This document shows positions 29,245 through 37,666 of a stretch of 64,000 bases of DNA, piece by piece (within the stretch, counting starts at the first letter, position 1; each line of letters begins with the position of its first letter). The stretch is taken from the NCBI RefSeq assembly GCF_008711465.1, contig NZ_VXKQ01000016.1:18447-82446 (forward strand), in the 5' to 3' direction. The notes beneath the pieces were generated by a model, which saw nothing but the letters and a program-made list of their open reading frames with translations, had not been told where the DNA came from and ran no database searches. The translations under genes were made by a program, and so were the position numbers. This DNA comes from Francisella sp. SYW-9 (GTDB lineage Bacteria; Pseudomonadota; Gammaproteobacteria; Francisellales; Francisellaceae).

Positions 29245-30717
29245 TTACCAGCCAGCGATTGCAGCTCCATCAGGATATACTTCTTCACCTACTTTTTTGA
29301 CAGCAGGGCTTTGGAATGCTTTAACATATTCTTTAAGCTTAGGATTATTCTTTTGATCTGCATTTGCCGCGATAATATTAGTAAATGGAGAATCAGTAGG
29401 CTCTACAAATAAAGCATCTTTGTGAGTAAGTCCAGCTTTTGATAAATAGTCATTATTTATAACACCTAAGGCTACCACTTCTAAGTTATTAGGAATCTGA
29501 TCTGCTTGTAAAGCAACTATTTTTAGATGTTTAGGGTTACTAACTATACTATCTGGAGTAGCTTTCCACGTAACTCCTTTTTTAAGCTTAAGTAATCCAG
29601 CATCTTGTAATATCATAAGCGCGCGCCCTTGATTTGTTGGATCATTAGGTATGGCAATAGTAGCGCCATTAGGAACTTGATCAAGATGTTTATATTTTTT
29701 TGAATATATACCCATTGGATAAAGGAAAGTTTTTCCAATAGATACAATATGATAACCAAATTTCTTATTTTGATTTTCTAAGAAAGGAATATGTTGAAAA
29801 ACGTTTGCTTGAATTTCATTATCATTTAAGGCTCTATTTGGAAGGTTATAGTCGCCAAATGAAACTAGCTTAACATCAAGACCATATTTCTCTTTAGCAA
29901 TTTTTTTACTTTCTTGCATAATTTTATCTTGAGGAGGGCTGGTTATATAACCGATAGTTATCTGGTTTGGATTTATAGCAGTTGAGGCATTTACATAGAG
30001 TTGTGCTCCACTAGCTATCAATAAAATAACTGTAATAATCCAAAGAGATGTTAGTTTCTTTGCTGCAAGTAAATAATTACCAAAAGACTGTGTTAGTTGT
30101 ACTAGTATAACTAGCATCACTACACCACCAAGTAATAATGTATAATTACCGTAGTTATATCCTTTGAAATAAGTTAGATCACCAAGACCTCCACCACCAA
30201 CGATACCAGCCATAGCAGAGAAACCTATTAGCGAAATACAAGTCAAAGATGCTGCATCTATAAGTAAGTTTTTAGACTCTGGTAATAAGACCTTGAAAAT
30301 GATTTGGTTTCTAGTTGCGCCCATAGCTTTAGCAGCTTCAATAAGACCATGATCGACTTCTCTTAGAGCTGATTCTGTTAAGCGCGCATAGAAAGGCAAA
30401 GCAGCTATAGCAAGGGGAACTATTGAAGCAGTTGTGCCAATAGTTGTGCCGACAATTAACTTAGTTAAAGGGTATAGTAAAATGAGTAATATAATATAAG
30501 GAATACTTCTTGTTATATTAATTATTGCACTAAAACCTTTATTAAATCCTTTAACTAAAATATTTTTACTATCTTTAGTAATATATAATAAAATACCCAG
30601 TAATATACCACCTATAACAGCTACTAAAGTGGCAATGAAAACCATAAAAATAGTTTCCCATGTCGATATAGCTATCTGGTTAAACTCATGTAAACTAAAT
30701 ATTGTCTGCTGTTGCAT
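29245..30717 (-). CDS. metIQ: Fused methionine ABC transporter permease and binding protein (MetI-MetQ)
   Basis: One 490-residue chain joins two proteins that are usually separate. Residues 1-225 are a MetI-type permease with the EAA loop (EAAKAMGATRNQIIFKVLLP). A further membrane helix near 228-247 leads to a MetQ-type substrate-binding domain (about 254-490, with ITIGYITSPP and AIPNDPTNQGRAL). There is no lipobox because the binding domain is tethered by the helix. Since permeases of this type work as dimers, each transporter would carry two binding domains. It overlaps metN by 23 bp, so translation is coupled. Confidence 0.92.
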   Translation of the reverse strand: MQQQTIFSLHEFNQIAISTWETIFMVFIATLVAVIGGILLGILLYITKDSKNILVKGFNKGFSAIINITRSIPYIILLILLYPLTKLIVGTTIGTTASIVPLAIAALPFYARLTESALREVDHGLIEAAKAMGATRNQIIFKVLLPESKNLLIDAASLTCISLIGFSAMAGIVGGGGLGDLTYFKGYNYGNYTLLLGGVVMLVILVQLTQSFGNYLLAAKKLTSLWIITVILLIASGAQLYVNASTAINPNQITIGYITSPPQDKIMQESKKIAKEKYGLDVKLVSFGDYNLPNRALNDNEIQANVFQHIPFLENQNKKFGYHIVSIGKTFLYPMGIYSKKYKHLDQVPNGATIAIPNDPTNQGRALMILQDAGLLKLKKGVTWKATPDSIVSNPKHLKIVALQADQIPNNLEVVALGVINNDYLSKAGLTHKDALFVEPTDSPFTNIIAANADQKNNPKLKEYVKAFQSPAVKKVGEEVYPDGAAIAGW

Positions 30718-31747
30718 AGCCTAATACCTTTAAATTAACATCTTGATTTGAAAGAAATTTTAGAGCGTTTTCCCAATCTTTACGCTCACCTGTTATATGA
30801 CAAATAGCAATACCAACTATCTGCTCTTGGATAGTCTCAATATTTGCCTGAATAATACTTGCTGAAGCATTAAATTGGCGAGATATCTCGGCGATTATTG
30901 GCATTTTACCTTTGTCACCATAAAAGGTTAGTTGTACAACAGGATATATGTGGTCATTACTATATGGGTTATCATGAAGCTTTTTAGCTATGAAATCAGG
31001 CACTTTTGTATGAATACTAGTCTCAACAAAAGATTTTGTAACTTCAGTCTGTGGATCTAAGAAAATATCAAGGGTATTACCCATCTCTGCAATATGACCT
31101 TTGTCAATAATAGCAACTTTGTCACAGATTCTTCTTACAACATCCATTTCATGAGTGATAAGAACTATAGTTAGACCAAGCTCTTTATTTAGTCTTTTAA
31201 GTAGAGCTAATATCTGTTTTGTTGAAGTTGGATCTAGTGCTGAAGTTGCTTCATCAGATAATAATACTAATGGGTCAAGTGCTAATGCTCTAGCAATCGC
31301 AACTTTTTGTTTTTGACCACCACTGAGCTCTTTGGGATATGCTGTAGCTTTGTTTGGCAACTCAACTAGCTCTAGAAGTTTATGTACTCTTTTTTTAATT
31401 TCTACTTTAGGAACACCTTGGATTTCAAGAGGTAGAGCTATATTTTCATAGACATTGCGTGAAGAGAGTAAATTGAAATGTTGAAATATCATGGCAACTT
31501 TTTTGCGAAACTCTCTTAGCTGTTTTGGATTTTTCTTAGTGATATTTTCATCTGCTATGAAGATAGAGCCATCAGTTGGTTGTTCAAGTAAGTTTAAGCA
31601 TCTTAATAATGAACTTTTTCCAGCACCACTATGTCCGATTATACCAAAAATTTCACCTTGCTTTATTTCAAGATTAATATTATCAAGAACAAGATTACTT
31701 ATATTATTGGTATAATATTCTTTTTTTAGATTTTTAATTTGTATCAT
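30695..31747 (-). CDS. metN: Methionine ABC transporter ATP-binding protein
   Basis: MetN is the ATPase of the methionine importer. Residues 1-240 form the ABC domain, with Walker A GHSGAGKSS, signature LSGGQKQKVAIARAL and Walker B LVLLSDEATSALD. Residues about 265-345 are the C-terminal NIL domain (VVQLTFYGDKGK), which binds methionine and gives feedback control of transport. It overlaps plsY by 4 bp at its start and metIQ by 23 bp at its end. Confidence 0.95.
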   Translation of the reverse strand: MIQIKNLKKEYYTNNISNLVLDNINLEIKQGEIFGIIGHSGAGKSSLLRCLNLLEQPTDGSIFIADENITKKNPKQLREFRKKVAMIFQHFNLLSSRNVYENIALPLEIQGVPKVEIKKRVHKLLELVELPNKATAYPKELSGGQKQKVAIARALALDPLVLLSDEATSALDPTSTKQILALLKRLNKELGLTIVLITHEMDVVRRICDKVAIIDKGHIAEMGNTLDIFLDPQTEVTKSFVETSIHTKVPDFIAKKLHDNPYSNDHIYPVVQLTFYGDKGKMPIIAEISRQFNASASIIQANIETIQEQIVGIAICHITGERKDWENALKFLSNQDVNLKVLGYATADNI

Positions 31748-32346
31748 TTTGCTTTAGCCTTATCACCTATCTTACTTTCTTGACCACTAATTAACCTTTG
31801 GATATTACCCTTATGCTTAATAAGGATAATAATAGCTATAATTAAAAATGGAGCAGCTGTTTGAAAGTCTGATGTAAATATTACAGATAAACTTGCTATA
31901 ACAGTAGCTAATAATGCTGATAGCGAAGAGTAGCGAGTTATTACAGCTACACATAACCATGTGATTACAAATATGAAACCTAATATCCAACTAAAGCCAA
32001 ATAGTGTGCCTATAAGTGTTGCAACACCTTTTCCCCCTTTAAAACCAAAGAATATTGGAAAAACATGACCAAGAATTGCATACAAAGCAGTACAAGCTGT
32101 TATAAAATCATTTCCAGTTAGGATTTTTGCAATAACTACTGGAATTAAACCTTTTAAAATATCAAAAGCTAATGTAATAACGGCAGGAACCTTACCTCCT
32201 ATTCTTAGTACATTAGTTGTACCAGGGTTACCAGAACCAACACTTCTTGGTGATGGTAGCCTAAAAATATAACAAACTATAATTGCACTATTTATTGAAC
32301 CTAATAAATATGCAAATATTAGAACACCAAAATTTAAAGAGATCAT
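31744..32346 (-). CDS. plsY: Glycerol-3-phosphate acyltransferase PlsY
   Basis: PlsY moves an acyl group from acyl-phosphate to glycerol 3-phosphate, starting phospholipid synthesis at the inner membrane. The motifs SVGSGNPGTTNVLR and GFKGGKGVATLIG are diagnostic, and 200 residues with five hydrophobic segments is normal. It is the first gene of a minus-strand operon with metN and metIQ (4 bp overlap with metN). A link between lipid synthesis and methionine import is unusual and may be only positional. Confidence 0.95.
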   Translation of the reverse strand: MISLNFGVLIFAYLLGSINSAIIVCYIFRLPSPRSVGSGNPGTTNVLRIGGKVPAVITLAFDILKGLIPVVIAKILTGNDFITACTALYAILGHVFPIFFGFKGGKGVATLIGTLFGFSWILGFIFVITWLCVAVITRYSSLSALLATVIASLSVIFTSDFQTAAPFLIIAIIILIKHKGNIQRLISGQESKIGDKAKAK

Positions 32347-32415
32347 GAATATTCCTTTTATTTCTTTTTAAAAAAATTTCTAAACAAATTATTATAATAC
32401 TATCTAGGCAATATC

Positions 32416-32444
32416 TTGGCTAGCTATTTTTGTTGCTTTATTAT
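32416..32444 (+). promoter_or_regulatory. Probable tgt promoter
   Basis: TTGGCT (32416..32421) and TATTAT (32439..32444) are spaced by 17 bp, about 58 bp before the tgt ATG, which has AAAAGG nine bases upstream. The 156 bp between plsY and tgt is shared by the two divergent genes; a plsY promoter could not be placed with confidence. Confidence 0.5.
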
Positions 32445-32460
32445 AGGATTGATAGCTTAA

Positions 32461-33606
<1,146 letters not shown>

Positions 33607-33608
33607 AG

Positions 33609-34487
33609 CTACTCGTTTAGGAATGAATGTAATAGTTCATTCATTTTTATAAAAGCTTTAGAATTAGGTTCCCTAGATAGTAAATAATAAGACTTATTTG
33701 CGGGAAGGCTTCTTTGTTCAGGTAAGTAGAGTAGTCCATTTCTAATGAGATCTTTGACTAAAAGTTTTTCTGTAACAAAAACTCCTACTCCTGAAGAGCA
33801 TGCATTTATTGCTTGTATAGAGTTTTTTAAGGCTATTTTTTTGCTATCAATATCATTTAGATCATTATGCTTAAGCCACTGTAAATAGTCATTAGATCTT
33901 AGCTCATCATCGACAAAAATAAGTTTTTGAGATGAAATGATTTCTTCAAGGGTTTTACCGGCTTGTTTGTTATTTGATATCAAAACTAACTCTCCATCAA
34001 TTAGCTTTTGCTTATTATTATCAATAAACTCTTCATTTGAGCCATATTCAATACTTAGGTCTATATCATCATTATCAAAGTCAACTCTTCTACCTTTAGT
34101 TATAAATTGTATATCTATATCTTTAAATGCTTCAGTAATGTTATCAAACCTAGGTATTAGCCAATTTGCACATAATGTCGCAAGACAGTTAATTGATATT
34201 TTATTTATATGTTGTTCTTTAAAAAGGTTGGTCGATTGATATATTTCAGTTATTAAAGGATCTATCCTTGAGTAGTATTGCTTTGCCAGATCTGTAATTA
34301 TAAGTCTGCGTTTTTGTGTTAGAAAAAGTTTCTTATCAAAATATGTTTCTAACTTTTTTATTGATTGGCTTACAGCCGAATGGGTCATATATAACTGTTC
34401 AGCTGCTTTTGTATAGCTTTTAGTTTTCATTACTGCCACAAATACAGGTAAAGAATTTAAAGGAGGTAAATCGTTTCTCTTAATCAT
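33609..34487 (-). CDS. LysR-family transcriptional regulator
   Basis: The 292-residue protein has the LysR winged helix (about residues 10-68, with SYTKAAEQLYMTHSAVSQSIKKLE) followed by a periplasmic-binding-like effector domain (about 95-290). Its nearest relatives by look are GcvA-type regulators. It is divergent from the DMT transporter gene across 454 bp. That gap contains an LTTR-type T-N11-A dyad and half-sites that recur upstream of the second hydrolase gene, so these are its likely targets. The effector is unknown. Confidence 0.92.
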   Translation of the reverse strand: MIKRNDLPPLNSLPVFVAVMKTKSYTKAAEQLYMTHSAVSQSIKKLETYFDKKLFLTQKRRLIITDLAKQYYSRIDPLITEIYQSTNLFKEQHINKISINCLATLCANWLIPRFDNITEAFKDIDIQFITKGRRVDFDNDDIDLSIEYGSNEEFIDNNKQKLIDGELVLISNNKQAGKTLEEIISSQKLIFVDDELRSNDYLQWLKHNDLNDIDSKKIALKNSIQAINACSSGVGVFVTEKLLVKDLIRNGLLYLPEQRSLPANKSYYLLSREPNSKAFIKMNELLHSFLNE

Positions 34488-34941
34488 GATTTTCCGTAAG
34501 TTAAACTTACTTTATGTGAATGATAAATGGTTCTGAATAAATATACAATATTTTATATAGTAGGTTAGAAGTGTATGGGGTTCAAAACTTTATAAGTTAT
34601 TAGATAGAAAAAGTACAAAGGCTCTAATCTAATAGGTGTATGTAGTGATGTAAGTTATGTTTACTTTTAGATATTTATTAAACCAGTGATTTTACTTATT
34701 TATATTAGAGAATATGACCTGTTGAAATCTTAATTTATGTCGCTTATAGTTGTTATGTTTAATACCTAAAGAGATTTTTTGTTGAGGGCTAAACATTTTA
34801 TTAAGAGTAAAAGTAGTCTTCTATAAAGCTTTCAGCGTTATTGTAAGAAAATGTTACAATAGTGTAAGTTTAAATCGTTTTACTTTATATGAATTTGATC
34901 TATCATTTAGTTATTGTTTTATTACGGTTAGGATCTAAAAA
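34488..34941. other. Divergent intergenic region between lysR and the DMT gene
   Basis: This 454 bp gap holds the operator/promoter block at 34842..34906 described separately. A related stretch, TTACTTTATGTGAAT, lies at 34507..34521 close to the LysR start and resembles TTACTTTATATGAAT at 34880..34894. No ORF with a ribosome site is seen on either strand, and I could not place the LysR promoter. Confidence 0.6.
34842..34906 (+). promoter_or_regulatory. LysR-type operator and promoter of the DMT-hydrolase operon
   Basis: From left to right: half-sites TGTAA, TTACA and TGTAA (34842, 34854, 34863), with the last two forming TTACA-N4-TGTAA, which contains T-N11-A. The first two also form a dyad, ATTGTAA-N7-TTACAAT (34840..34860). 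Next comes TTTAAAT, then -35 TTTACT (34879..34884), 16 bp, and -10 TATCAT (34901..34906). The first dyad is centred near -63 from the expected start, where LysR proteins normally bind. The same layout recurs at 36553..36617. Confidence 0.7.
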
Positions 34942-35820
34942 ATGAGATTGATGCGTGATTCAATTGCTATGTTATTAATGCTGTTATCAGCTACTGCTAT
35001 TTCTTTAGTGGGTTATAGTACCAAATTTATAATGACTAGTTGTTCTATCTATGCGGTGATGCTAGTGTATTTTGTTGGAAGTGCTGTATTAATGTGGTGG
35101 ATTGTTAGCATCTCATCTTTTGACAGAATTCTTCCTCTTGAGTGGAAGCCTATTTTAATTAGAGTTGTTTTGAGTATTACTGCTCAGTACTTTTTATTTT
35201 TGGGTTTACATAGTTCATCATTGTTGTTACCAATATTATTGTTTAATACTAGCCCTTTGTTTATACCAATTGTTAGATGGGTTTTTCACAAAGTTAAGAT
35301 TAGTATTAGTACTTGGATATTATTAATAATTAGTTTCTTTGGGATTTATTTGATCCTGAGAAGTAAGTCAGGCGGACATGCTGATGTATGGGCATTAAGC
35401 GCTTTGGTTGCTGGTGTTTTAAATGCTGGATCTCAAGTGGTATTACATACTGCTAGTCAAAAAGAGAATTTATTTACAATGAATCTATGGATATTTACAG
35501 CAATAAGTGTACTTATGTTTATTGGTTTGCCATTTACTCATATTACATTTGCTGGTATTCATTATGGTTTTACTAGTGCTCCTCTAATCTGGGCGGGCAT
35601 TGGAGTTGTAATATTTGGTGTAAGCGCTCAGCTTTTTAGAGTTAAAGCATTTAAATACACTCTAGATCCATCTTTTGTGGCGCCAGGTATGTATTTCTCA
35701 GTAGTTGTAGCGGCTGTGATGGATGCATATATATATAATAAGAGTTTAACTCTAGTTGAGGTTTTGGGAATATTAATTGTTTGTGGTGCAAGTATATTCT
35801 CAGTAATTAAGAAAAAATAA
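34942..35820 (+). CDS. DMT-superfamily (EamA) transporter
   Basis: This 292-residue inner-membrane protein has ten hydrophobic segments arranged as two EamA repeats of five. EamA proteins usually export metabolites or amino-acid-like compounds. The ATG at 34942 follows AGGAT. The gene is divergent from the LysR regulator and 22 bp upstream of the first hydrolase gene, so it probably moves the substrate or product of that enzyme. The compound is not known. Confidence 0.88.
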   Translation: MRLMRDSIAMLLMLLSATAISLVGYSTKFIMTSCSIYAVMLVYFVGSAVLMWWIVSISSFDRILPLEWKPILIRVVLSITAQYFLFLGLHSSSLLLPILLFNTSPLFIPIVRWVFHKVKISISTWILLIISFFGIYLILRSKSGGHADVWALSALVAGVLNAGSQVVLHTASQKENLFTMNLWIFTAISVLMFIGLPFTHITFAGIHYGFTSAPLIWAGIGVVIFGVSAQLFRVKAFKYTLDPSFVAPGMYFSVVVAAVMDAYIYNKSLTLVEVLGILIVCGASIFSVIKKK

Positions 35821-35842
35821 TAAAAATAAAGGAGACTTTAAA

Positions 35843-36424
35843 ATGAAAAATACAATAGTTATAGCAGCTGATTTTATTAACGAGATAGTTGATGAGAAGG
35901 GTGCGTTTGGTGCATTTAACGCAGAGAGAGTTAAAAACTGTCATACAATCGAAAATGCTAATAAAGTTATAGCATGGGCTCGTAAGAATGATGTTAAAGT
36001 TGCTCACGTTAAAGTAGGTTTTAGCAAAGACTATCATGAGTGTCCAAGAAACTCACCTATCTTTGGTCAAGCACCTGAGTATAAAGTTCTTCAACTTGGT
36101 ACATGGGCTACAGATTTTCATAAAGATGTAGATGTTCAGGATCATGATATCGTAATAACTAAGCATAGAATTAGTTTTGTATATGCAACAGATTGTGAAG
36201 CTATTTTAAGAGCTAATAAGATTGAGAATGTTATAGTCTTTGGTGTATCTACTGAGCATGTTATTGAATCTTCAGTAAGAGAGTTACATGATAGAGATTA
36301 TAATGTAACAGTTATTTCAGATGCTTGTAACGCAGGTACTGAAGAAGGTCACAACAAGAGTCTTGAGAGCTTAGCTCACATTTCTAAAGTTGTTACAGCT
36401 GAAGAGTTCTTATCAAGTAATTAA
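35843..36424 (+). CDS. Isochorismatase-fold hydrolase, copy 1
   Basis: The 193-residue protein has the isochorismatase fold: VIAADFINEI with the catalytic Asp10, and VITKHRISFVYATDC with Lys107. The third residue of the triad, a Cys in GVxTxxCV, is replaced: the motif reads GVSTEHVIESSVREL with Val140. Cys-less members such as EntB and PhzD hydrolyse isochorismate-type vinyl ethers without a thiol, so a similar non-thiol reaction is possible. It follows the DMT gene by 22 bp with AAAGGAGA upstream. A close paralog lies 246 bp downstream. Confidence 0.88.
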   Translation: MKNTIVIAADFINEIVDEKGAFGAFNAERVKNCHTIENANKVIAWARKNDVKVAHVKVGFSKDYHECPRNSPIFGQAPEYKVLQLGTWATDFHKDVDVQDHDIVITKHRISFVYATDCEAILRANKIENVIVFGVSTEHVIESSVRELHDRDYNVTVISDACNAGTEEGHNKSLESLAHISKVVTAEEFLSSN

Positions 36425-36552
36425 TTTTATATCTATGTAACTTATTTCTATTAAAATAATTAAAAAATACTGTGTGAATTTATACATCTAAGTTTAGCTG
36501 TATTATAGTCTAATATAAAATATCATGCTTATCTGATTGAGCTGCTTTATAG

Positions 36553-36617
36553 TGTATGTATAAGTTACATTCATGTAACTTTAAATAGCTTTACTTTATG
36601 TTGCTGTACTTTATCAT
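36553..36617 (+). promoter_or_regulatory. Second copy of the LysR-type operator and promoter
   Basis: This block aligns without gaps to 34842..34906. It has TGTAT, TTACA and TGTAA at the same spacing, with the extended dyad AAGTTACAT-TC-ATGTAACTT at 36562..36581. It then has TTTAAAT, -35 TTTACT (36590..36595), 16 bp and -10 TATCAT (36612..36617). Because the spacing from operator to promoter is kept exactly, both copies are probably controlled by the same regulator. It drives the second hydrolase gene. Confidence 0.7.
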
Positions 36618-36670
36618 ATGAGAGTAATTATCAGTTAATATTAAATAATAAAAATAAAGGAGACTTTTAA

Positions 36671-37252
36671 ATGAAGAATACAATAGTTATAGCAGCTGAT
36701 TTTATTAACGAGATAGTTGATGAAAAGGGAGCTTTTGGGGCATTTAATGCAGAAAGGGTTAAGAGCTGTAATACAATGCAAAATGCTAATAAGGTTATAA
36801 CATGGGCTCGTAAAAATGATATTAAAGTTGCACATGTTAAAGTAGGATTTAGCAAAGATTATCATGAATGTCCAAAAGATTCTCCTATATTTAGTCAAGC
36901 ACCTAAATATAAGGCTCTTCAACTTGGTACATGGGCTACAGATTTTCATAAAGATATAGACTATCAAGAAGATGATATAGTTATAACAAAGCATAGAATC
37001 AGTTTTGTATATGCAACAGATTGTGAAGCTATTTTAAGAGCTAATAAGATTAAGAATGTTATAGTCTTTGGTGTATCTACTGAGCAAGTTGTTGAGCTTT
37101 CAGTGAGAGAGTTACATGACAGAGATTATAGTGTAACAGTTATCTCAGATGCTTGTAATGCTGCTACTGAAGAAGGACATGAAAAAAGCCTTAGAAGTAT
37201 ATCTACTGTTGCTAAAGTTGTTACAGCTGAAGAGTTTTTGTTAAATAATTAA
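36671..37252 (+). CDS. Isochorismatase-fold hydrolase, copy 2
   Basis: This 193-residue paralog of the gene at 35843 differs mainly in surface positions. It keeps Asp10 (VIAADFINEI) and Lys107 (VITKHRISF) and likewise has Val140 in place of the catalytic Cys (GVSTEQVVELSVREL). The same AAAGGAGACTTTT ribosome site precedes the ATG. Unlike copy 1 it has its own promoter with a full copy of the DMT operator. Both copies are intact, which suggests selection for dosage or slightly different substrates. Confidence 0.88.
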   Translation: MKNTIVIAADFINEIVDEKGAFGAFNAERVKSCNTMQNANKVITWARKNDIKVAHVKVGFSKDYHECPKDSPIFSQAPKYKALQLGTWATDFHKDIDYQEDDIVITKHRISFVYATDCEAILRANKIKNVIVFGVSTEQVVELSVRELHDRDYSVTVISDACNAATEEGHEKSLRSISTVAKVVTAEEFLLNN

Positions 37253-37666
37253 TAACTTAAGTTTAGTAAAATTTATCATTAATTTTATTTTAACTCTTTT
37301 ATTGTCATTTATAATAGGTTAGAATTGTTTTTGTACTCGTGCACTTATGCATCTGATCTTAGCGATACACCCCCCTTTAAAACTAAGATTAGATGTGTAA
37401 ATGTATGTTGTTTAAGTATAATACTTAATATCAGTTATGTTTTGCAAAGTATTTAATGTAATCTTTTTGTTATTCAAGATTTTCTATAAATTAATTTTCT
37501 CACTGAAATAAGTTAATAAATATATGTAACTTAATTTAGCATTCCCTATGAGATCTCTGTGTGTGCTCAGATATTTTGATATATCGGTAATTAAATAAGT
37601 TGTGTGAGCCTAACTAGAAAAGTTAATAATTTACTTAGAGAAATAGTTGTTTTTGAGAAAAGGGGT
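37253..37666. other. Intergenic region with RNA-like hairpin
   Basis: This 414 bp region between the second hydrolase gene and the end of the sulfoquinovosidase gene has no ORF with a ribosome site. It contains the long hairpin at 37338..37407 and a TATAAT at 37310..37315. A dyad TTAAGTAT-A-ATACTTAA lies at 37412..37428, and a degraded match to the LysR operator at 37509..37550. No clear terminator was found for either flanking operon. Confidence 0.6.
37338..37407 (+). ncRNA. Candidate structured RNA with C-rich loop
   Basis: Positions 37345..37362 pair with 37383..37400 over 18 bp, and after one C/A mismatch a further six pairs (37338..37343 with 37402..37407) extend the stem. Five pairs are not Watson-Crick, and all five are G.U when read as plus-strand RNA; they would be C/A mismatches on the other strand. 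The 20-nt loop (37363..37382) contains CCCCCCTTTAAAA, which could pair with Shine-Dalgarno sites. TATAAT at 37310..37315 would start transcription near 37322. No U-tract terminator follows, so the 3' end is open. Confidence 0.4.

Larger units (their letters stand above)
35818..37249 (+). repeat. Tandem duplication of the hydrolase gene
   Basis: Two direct copies of about 600 bp, near 35818..36421 and 36646..37249, contain the two hydrolase genes. The match begins before the genes, with AATAAAAATAAAGGAGACTT present in both leaders. Long identical stretches remain inside, for example around the ATDCEAILRANKI codons. The spacer carries a copy of the DMT operator/promoter rather than of the DMT gene. 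Confidence 0.85.

Noticed and set aside
36641..36994. Minus-strand ORF antisense to the second hydrolase gene
   Set aside because: It mirrors codon usage of the real gene on the plus strand and has no ribosome site or family similarity; a similar shadow lies opposite the first copy.
37338..37407. The long hairpin as a transcription terminator for the hydrolase gene
   Set aside because: The loop is 20 nt and no U-tract follows the stem, so it is described as a candidate RNA instead.
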